A DNA stretch of 64,000 bases from assembly GCA_028023455.1 (NCBI GenBank), contig JAQFVV010006216.1, positions 4,358,877 to 4,422,876 on the forward strand, written 5' to 3'. The position numbers were made by a program, and so were the translations under genes. This document shows, piece by piece, positions 57,541 to 64,000 of the stretch (the first letter of the stretch is position 1; each line of letters begins with the position of its first letter). The notes under the pieces are model-generated. The model was not told the DNA's origin and made no database searches. It saw only the letters and a list, made by a program, of their open reading frames with translations. The stretch is from Epiperipatus broadwayi (lineage: Eukaryota; Onychophora; Udeonychophora; Euonychophora; Peripatidae).

Positions 57541-58620
57541 TGTTGTGATGATGTGATGTGATGTATTTGGCTTCTTAAATAAAGTCAAGAATATCTCAGC
57601 AATTATGCCCAGATAAACCTGTTACCACTTTATTTTCCATTCTCCACTCTTAAGTCTTCCCATATTCTGCCCCATCCCATTCCCACAACAAAATTTTTGT
57701 CAATTCTTTGGCCTTTATATCTAAATACCCCTTATCTTTTCACAAACCCAGCATAAAAACTAATAACTCACTTTCTGTATAGTCACTTTGTTCATACCTA
57801 TTCTCCCATAACTTCATTATCTGTACCCTTTCTGCTTTCAAGCATTTACATTCAATCAACAGATGCATAATATTTTCTATATCTTCCTTACACAATTTGC
57901 ACACTAAATCACCCATAGTTTTCCATTTACATGCATATTCCCTTGTTGCTAAAGATCCCATTCAAGCCTTAAACAATAAACTACTTTCCTTACTATTATC
58001 ATAAATTAACTCGCATCCAAGATACCATTTACTTCTATACATATTTAAACTCTTCTTACCCTCCATACTATTTCTCCATCTCTCCAACTCCCTATTTTTT
58101 ATTAATGCTTCTATTCTTTTATCCCATTCCTTACCACTATAACACTCAACAATCCTCCTAACACAATCATCCCACTTTTTATACAAGTATACTGATATAA
58201 ATTCTTTATCCAAACATTTTGCATACCACATTACCTTTCTCACCCCTCTTGTTACCTGCCCTTTACTCATAACCCAATTAAACACTATTTTGGATATTCT
58301 TTTACTATCAATAAACTGCAACCTACCAAACATTTTCATTTTACTTTTTGCATCTCTCATAAAAACTTGACCATCCCATTTCTCCTTGAATTGCCTCCTT
58401 TGCTATCCACATCTCTGCATCTAATGCATGTCTTCCTACTTCCCTTTGTACTTTCTCTAAATAATCTAAAACCCTTTTACTAAGACACAATGCATCATTA
58501 CCATATGTTAAACCTGCTACTGCAACTCCCTTCCATACAATTCTAGCTACATCATATTTATTATATGAAAATACTGTTAGTTTAACCTTTACTTTGTATA
58601 CTAACTCCTTCTAGGAATAT
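57541..58620 (-). pseudogene. LINE C-terminal domain with zinc knuckle
   Basis: The minus frame 58360-57740 encodes a basic helical domain (K-M-F-G-R-L-Q, W-D-D-C-V-R-R-I-V-E, W-Y-L-G-C-E-L-I-Y) interrupted by one in-frame TGA at 57962-57964. It continues into C-K-L-C-K-E-D-I-E-N-I-M-H-L-L-I-E-C, a C-x2-C-x8-H-x4-C knuckle typical of the C-terminus of several LINE polyproteins. Upstream, 58380-58620, lie further traces (W-I-A-K-E-A-I). The frame ends near 57650 after a shift. The TGA may come from a decayed CGA codon. Reverse transcriptase is absent: the copy is 5'-truncated. Confidence 0.82.
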
Positions 58621-58799
58621 TTTTAGTAACTATTAGTCATTTTCTTTATTTATATATATATATATTTACATTTTATATAATTAAATTTTTGTATACTTTT
58701 TAAAATGCAGTAAAAGTATAGAAGATTATAGAGAACTGGAAAATAATAATTATCCAACAAACAACAAAAATGATAAAAAATAATTTAAAGTTATTAGAA

Positions 58800-59030
58800 G
58801 ATAAACCACTCTCCACTCTATCTAATAATACTGATACACTTAAAACACATCTATGTTGAAAAAATAAATAATCACCAATATGATTGCTGGTTTAGCATGA
58901 AATACGTATATTGGTGATTATTTATCTTTTCAACATATATGTGTTTAAGTGTATCAGTGTTATTACATAGAGTGGAGAGTGGTGGGTCATGTGAAAGTCT
59001 GTGCTCATATACCCTATATATTACATAAAT
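58800..59030. repeat. SINE-like foldback, left partner of 63535-63660
   Basis: The left arm (about 58806-58884) and right arm (about 58905-58984) are reverse complements around a core containing GCTGGTTTAGCATGAAAT. Shared blocks are CCACTCTCCACTCTAT, ACTGATACACTTAAA and AATAATCACCAATAT. The sequence from 58905 to about 59030 is also the inverted partner of 63535-63660. Confidence 0.8.
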
Positions 59031-59592
59031 AGACACAAGTATATAATAAGCCTGTGTTTCAGTTATTAGAAGATAAAATAAATAATGATAAAAAAGATAA
59101 TTTAAAAAAAAAGATATATAAGTATAAAAACTTATAGTAACAACATAGTAAAAAAACATACATAAAATTATTGATAAAACTAATAAGAAAATTAATAATA
59201 TAAATAACATTAAAGTAATAAATAAATAAAAAAATTATATACTTAATATATTGAACAATAAATATAGAAAATTGTATAAATGGAGTATAAGATATCAAAT
59301 GATAATAATGTCAAAAAAATATCAAATGCAATTATATTGGTGAGATAAAAAATTCAATTAGATAAAATTAATCAAACATAAATATGATAAAAGATTACCT
59401 ATTTACTTATATTCAAAAGAGATAGTGCAAAAATTTGAAAAAGATATAAAAATGATTTGTTATATTAATAATAATAAAAATATAAAAAAATTACAGAAGC
59501 TATCATAATTAAAAATACTAGACCAAGTTTGAATAAAAATTTAGGCTTGAAGACATTACTTTTATTTTAACTTCATAAAATTTAAATAAATA
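59031..59592. other. A-rich sequence between foldback and Tigger element
   Basis: Poly-A-rich plus strand with many short repeats such as AATAATA and AAATAAAT. No coding region; the minus-strand frames at 58872-59298 are translations of this low-complexity DNA. Confidence 0.5.
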
Positions 59593-59594
59593 TA

Positions 59595-59615
59595 CACCTT
59601 TACCCCGCTTAGCGA
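59595..59615 (+). repeat. Left terminal inverted repeat of the Tigger element
   Basis: CACCTTTACCCCGCTTAGCGA, preceded by the TA target. Confidence 0.9.
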
Positions 59616-60079
59616 CGGCAAATGGTCCTCCAAAACTCATCGTTAAGCAATAATATTGTATACAGAATACGTATTTATAATGGGGGTCTATGGGAAAAAA
59701 ATTGGTTGGTTCCTAAAGCTAAAAAATTACACTAACTTGGGAATAAAAAACATATTAAAAAATTATTTATTGAATGCATTATATAAAAATATGTAAAACC
59801 AAAACCCTTAATGTAATATGCAGGTGTAAACTATTCTGTATTATGCAGATATTCACTTGAAATATGTACATACTGTACTATATATGTATGTACAGTATAT
59901 ATGAATATGTAAAAAGAAAAAAACAGCTTAATTTTTTTAGTATTCTAAGAGCTATTGCCGTCTTCTAAATCTTTTTCTGATCTTGGTTTTTTTGGAGGAG
60001 ATGCATCAGATGTTGATGGCTGAGAATCCCTGGAGAAAAAGTTTAGAATGGACAGTTGACGTGCTTCTTGAATTTTCTT

Positions 60080-61661
60080 TTAATACAACATGTTATAAGG
60101 TCTCATTATTTGACTGAAGGCATTTTTAAATGTAATACTGCATTCCAAGTCACGATCAAATTCATCCAAAAAGCTGTTCATGGTCTCATGATATGAAATA
60201 AATTTTTTCAATTTCTTGATGTCCAGATTTTTCTCTATAGGCTTATCAATTATATTTTTTTCATGGCTTTCTTTTTCTTCATTCTGTTCTATTATTTCCT
60301 CATTAGTTAATTCTTCCATGTGTGAATCCAAAAGCTCTTCAATATTATCATCATCAACTTCTGTAAATCCTGCTTTCTTCATTAAGTCAAGTATATTTTT
60401 GCGTATGATTGAAGAGGTTTCCTTTTCAACTTCAGTGCATGTAATGAGTTGTGGGCAGACTTTCTTCCATGTAAGTTTAAGAGCTGTGTTAGTAACTTTA
60501 TTCCATGCATTTCCTATAAAATCAACAGCTGTTTTTATATTGAAGGCTTTCCAGAGATTTGGAATTGTGTTATCAGTGTCCATATCCAAAGTGTCGACAA
60601 GATGCTTCATTAGTTGTTGAAGATAGTACAACTTGAAGGATGCGATGATTCCTTGATCCATAGATTGAAGAAGTGATGCAATGTTCGGTGGTAAAAACAC
60701 AAGTTGGATGTTGCTTACATAATCTGAGATGTCCGTAGGATGTCCAGGTGCATTGTCTAATAGTAACAAGGCCTTGTCTGTGAGATTTTTATTCCTACAG
60801 TATTTAGTGATGAAAGGTGATAGATAAGTCTTAACGTAATTTATAAAAATTTCTCTTGCCACCCATGCTTTCCTATTAGACCGCCATATAACAGGTAGTG
60901 ATGATTTTTCAATTCCTTTAAATGCACATGGATTTTTCAGATTGGTAGACAAGAAGTGGCTTCAGTTTTACATCTCCCTCCATATTTCCTCCAAGTAATA
61001 AAGTAAGACGATCCTTGGTTGGCTTGTAACCTGGGGCTTTTTCTTCTTCAGATATAAATATGCGTGAAGGCATTCGTTTCCAAAAAAGGCCAGTTTCATC
61101 AACATTGAAGATTTGTTTCATGGTATATCCTCCTTCCTGTATTATATTTAATAGCTCAGATGGAAAATTTGCGGCTGCAGTACTGTCTGCTGAGGCTGCT
61201 TCTCCAGTAATTTTCATATTGTGTAAGTATCCATGCCTCTGAAATCTATCAAACCATCCATGACTGCCTTTAAAATCTAAATCTCTGACACTTTCATCTC
61301 CCTCATCGATCGCTTTTCGTCGAAGATCTTGAAAGAGTTTTATTGCTTTTCCCTGAATTAATAAAAAAGATAATGGCACTCCTTGGTGATTACGTGAATC
61401 GATCCATTGCAGGAGAAATTTTTCTAATTTTTCAAATAAAGGATGCCATGATTTCATGATTTTGGAAAGTTTGGAGCCACTTACAATTAGTTGACCACTT
61501 TGTTTTATTTTGTCTCTGTTTTTCAAAATGGTAGCAACAGTAGACACAGATAATCCCATAGATGAACATATATCACGATTTCTTTCTCCTTTTTCCAGTC
61601 GTCGTAAAATATCCACTTTGATTTCCAAGCTTAAAGATTTTCTCGATTTTTTCATGGCCAT
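60080..61661 (-). CDS. Tigger/pogo-type transposase (one frameshift)
   Basis: The frame starts at an ATG at 61661. It has a CENP-B-type helix-turn-helix (about residues 10-52: S-L-E-I-K-V-D-I-L-R-R-L, T-V-A-T-I-L-K-N), then a second DNA-binding domain with R-D-L-D-F-K-G-S-H-G-W-F-D-R-F (about 127-140). The DDE domain starts at N-V-D-E-T-G-L-F-W with the first Asp at residue 188. A one-base insertion in an A-run (near 60943) shifts the frame at the G-x-x-K-P-S-L-P boundary; the second frame starts at 60952. It contains L-L-L-D-N-A-P-G-H-P (second Asp) and S-M-D-Q-G-I-I-A-S-F-K (third Asp). All three catalytic acids are kept. The tail from about 60340 is acidic. Together about 530 residues, a normal length for the family. 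The single frameshift leaves this copy non-functional but young. Confidence 0.92.
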
Positions 61662-63333
61662 GATGATTAAATAAAGTACAGTGTACAGTATTTAAAAAGA
61701 AAAATTTTATATCACTATGAAAAAAAAAAGTGTAATTTCACTGTTTAAAAAAATAGAGTACAGCAAAAAAAAAAAAGAGAAACTAAATTTGAATTTAAGT
61801 TTTTATATTCTTCCGCAGTAGTTTTTCATTGTAAGAAAAAAAAATCCATACTGAAGAGCACTTATTTAAAATTTTGTATTGCAGTACATATTACTGTATA
61901 CTGTATTTATGTTTATTACTTATTTAAAATTATTAAAATTAAAAAACAATGTTTAATTAGAAATTATTTAATTGAAAATAAAGACTTATTACTGTAAACG
62001 TAAATCAGTCAACTTCAGAAAAAAAATTCAACTTATTTTAAAAGAAAAAAAACCCCAATTGTACTAATTTTCTAAAAACATATGCTAGGTTTATTTTTCT
62101 TTTATTTTATATTTGCTATAAGTCGATTGTTTGAATCTTAATAAATACAGTATTTTTAATAATCTAATAGTGCCCCCCCCCCTTCCCGTTCGTGTAGAAA
62201 GAAACTCATTAACATTTATTTTAAATACACAATGTTTTTCTTTTTAAACTTTTCTGCATTTTAAAATGTTTTTCTTTTGACTTGAAATAACTTGAGTGTA
62301 AACAACATGTTTATTAATGAAGTTAGAAAATCAATAACTATTTTTACATATGTTGTTTATTAACGAAGTTAGAAAATCAATAACTATTTTTACATAATTA
62401 TCCAGGTGTTCTAAAAATAATATATCGTAAATAAGAAACATACCCACGCAGTTTAATATTCATATTTAGTGTTTTCCTGAAAGTTTGTGATATTTATATA
62501 TTGGAGTATTTCATCATCTAATATATGTGTTAAATGTCTTTAGAAAAATTAAACTTTATTTAAATAATCCAAGTACTGTACATTATATTTAAATAAAGTT
62601 TAATTTTTCTAAAGACATTCAACACTTATATATATGTATACAGTATTATAAACAAATTAAAAATCCTTCTTTTTCTTTTCAAAAACTCTATTTTCTTATC
62701 TCAATACTGAACATATGTATATACTGTATATACAGTATTTATATTATACAAAACTCCAACTATTTATCTTCATACAGTCATTTTCAAGGATATCTCTCTC
62801 CCACTGCTATGTTTTATTACTCTTTCTTTTACATTATTTAATTACAAATCAACGTTGAAACGTTTGAGTTTTGTATTATATAAATATATATACTGTATAT
62901 GTTCAGTATTGAGATAAGAAAATGAAGTTTTTGAAAAGAAAAAGGATTTTTAATTTGTTGATATTATTGTAGAACATATATATGTATTTCAAAAGAAAAA
63001 GTGGATGAACATTAGCTGTGTTATTATTATATATGATGTATTATAGATTCAGTAATTATAGATATTTTAAGTGTTTTATGAATAAAATATTGTATGAGTA
63101 AACAATTACAGCAAAGTCATTACCTGTATACATATTACAATAATATACTTTTGCTTTTGGATAAAATGAATTTAATATAGCTATCTCTGACATCATCAGT
63201 GACACAAAATTCAAGATGGCTGCCAAAATTTTTTTATTTTTCCCGATCGTTATAGCGAATAATCGATTGTACATCGAAGTAGTGGGTACTAATTGATGAT
63301 GATCGCTATTGCGAAATATCACTAAGTAGACAA
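61662..63333. repeat. Non-coding right part of the Tigger element with inverted repeats
   Basis: No gene is visible. A C-run sits at about 62172-62182. A tandem pair lies at 62309-62350 and 62354-62396. Inverted repeats pair 62521-62566 with 62586-62635, and 62651-62757 with 62866-62959. TACTGTA-type palindromes recur throughout. These may be expansions within the element, or insertions of smaller foldbacks. Confidence 0.7.
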
Positions 63334-63354
63334 TCGCTAAGTGAGGTAAAGGTG
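63334..63354 (-). repeat. Right terminal inverted repeat of the Tigger element
   Basis: Reads CACCTTTACCTCACTTAGCGA on the minus strand, followed by the TA target. Confidence 0.9.
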
Positions 63355-63534
63355 TATATATATAGGAAGTAAATGAAGTTAGTATATAATTTTGAAAAAT
63401 AGTTAAAAGATAAGGTTAAAAATAAAATTAATTAAAAAAAATGAATAAATAAAATTACAATAAAGTAATTAAAATGAAAAAAATACATTAATTTAATAAA
63501 TAAAAGGTTAAAAGTTATATAAATGTAAAATATA

Positions 63535-63660
63535 GGGTATATGAGCATAGACTTTCACATGACCCACCACTCTCCACTCTATTTCATAACACTAATACAC
63601 CGAAACACATATATGTTGAAAAGATAAATAATCACCAATATACATATTTCATGCTAACCA
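63535..63660. repeat. SINE-like repeat, right partner of 58905-59030
   Basis: The block from GGGTATATGAGCATAG through CATGACCCACCACTCTCCAC to ATAATCACCAATATACATATTTCATGCTAACCAG is the reverse complement of 58905-59030, with few mismatches. It belongs to the same family as the other SINE-like copies. Confidence 0.8.
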
Positions 63661-64000
63661 GTAAAGTAAAAAATATATGCAATATAAAGATTTAGAAAAA
63701 AATTAAAAAACAATAAGGTTAATACTTATAAAATTATTAAAAAATTATTTATGTATATTTATTGAGTTTATTAAAAAATAATTGTATTATGTATAATATA
63801 TTATGAAGCGATTGCGGACTTCCAATTAAAGCTATGTTTTAAACCAATTCCCAAACATCAATTATTAAAGAAATGGAATGATGCCACTTATTCCTTTAGC
63901 TTCATTGATATTTTAGTTAATTGACATTATAAATAAGAGAGTGAAGTCTATCGATTAGTTTGATTTATATACAGCATAAATAAACTAAAATTATTACTTA
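63661..64000. other. AT-rich sequence at the window edge
   Basis: No feature recognised. Confidence 0.4.

Larger units (their letters stand above)
59593..63356 (-). mobile_element. Tigger/pogo-type DNA transposon, nearly intact
   Basis: Ends are inverted repeats CACCTTTACC(C/T)C(G/A)CTTAGCGA at 59595-59615 and 63334-63354, with two mismatches in 21. They are flanked by TA on each side (59593-59594 and 63355-63356), the target duplication of the Tc1/mariner/pogo superfamily. Total length is 3.76 kb. It contains one transposase gene on the minus strand and about 1.7 kb of non-coding DNA upstream of it. It sits between two inverted copies of a SINE-like repeat. Confidence 0.9.

Noticed and set aside
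58872-59298. Two overlapping minus-strand frames rich in Tyr, Ile, Phe
   Set aside because: Translation of A-rich low-complexity sequence and a SINE-like foldback arm.
60216-60620. Plus-strand open frame of 134 residues
   Set aside because: Antisense to the Tigger transposase C-terminal half; Ser/Phe-rich shadow.

Overview
This is AT-rich animal genomic DNA with spliceosomal GT-AG introns tens of kilobases long and dense, mostly decayed mobile elements. No bacterial, viral or organellar gene set is present. The repeat spectrum (RTE-type LINEs, Ty3/gypsy remnants, a Tigger/pogo transposon, a piggyBac remnant, tRNA-like SINEs, many foldback elements) and the very long introns would suit an invertebrate such as a mollusc, possibly a cephalopod. 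That assignment is inference only.

One host gene is recognisable. Four minus-strand exons at 51689-51846, 27075-27211, 3773-3998 and 3390-3574 join in phase into about 235 residues of a class C beta-lactamase-like serine hydrolase, with an SVTK motif (S-x-x-K) and a YSA motif. Two introns are 24.5 kb and 23.1 kb. Both ends of the gene lie outside what can be read here. Nearly everything from 3.4 to 51.8 kb is therefore intron of this gene, filled with mobile elements.

Layout: 0.6-2.8 kb holds foldback repeats, including a SINE-like quasi-palindrome flanked by a 13-bp direct repeat. At 7.1-8.6 kb is an RTE LINE, at 9.1-10.9 kb a broken gypsy element and at 14.9-15.7 kb a piggyBac remnant. At 23-25 kb an old LINE is interrupted by a younger LINE tail with a 14-bp target duplication. 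At 27.4-33.2 kb an RTE LINE is split by a gypsy element with intact LTR ends, a 5-bp target duplication and a deleted reverse transcriptase. At 35.4-36.4 kb is another gypsy integrase. At 39.0-49.2 kb is a young retroelement-like unit with 2.9-kb terminal repeats. At 49.6-50.9 kb is a SINE-like palindrome, at 53.4-54.9 kb a segment with 40-bp inverted ends, at 56.6-58.6 kb LINE tails, and at 59.6-63.4 kb a nearly intact Tigger-type transposon.

The most unusual object is the 39.0-49.2 kb unit. Its near-identical long terminal repeats begin TG and end CA and sit in a 4-bp ATAT duplication. The internal part has no visible pol. It has a 1.9-kb leader of degenerate repeats and one long coding region for a glutamate/lysine-rich protein with a basic C-terminus, broken by two compensating frame changes. 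I do not recognise this protein.
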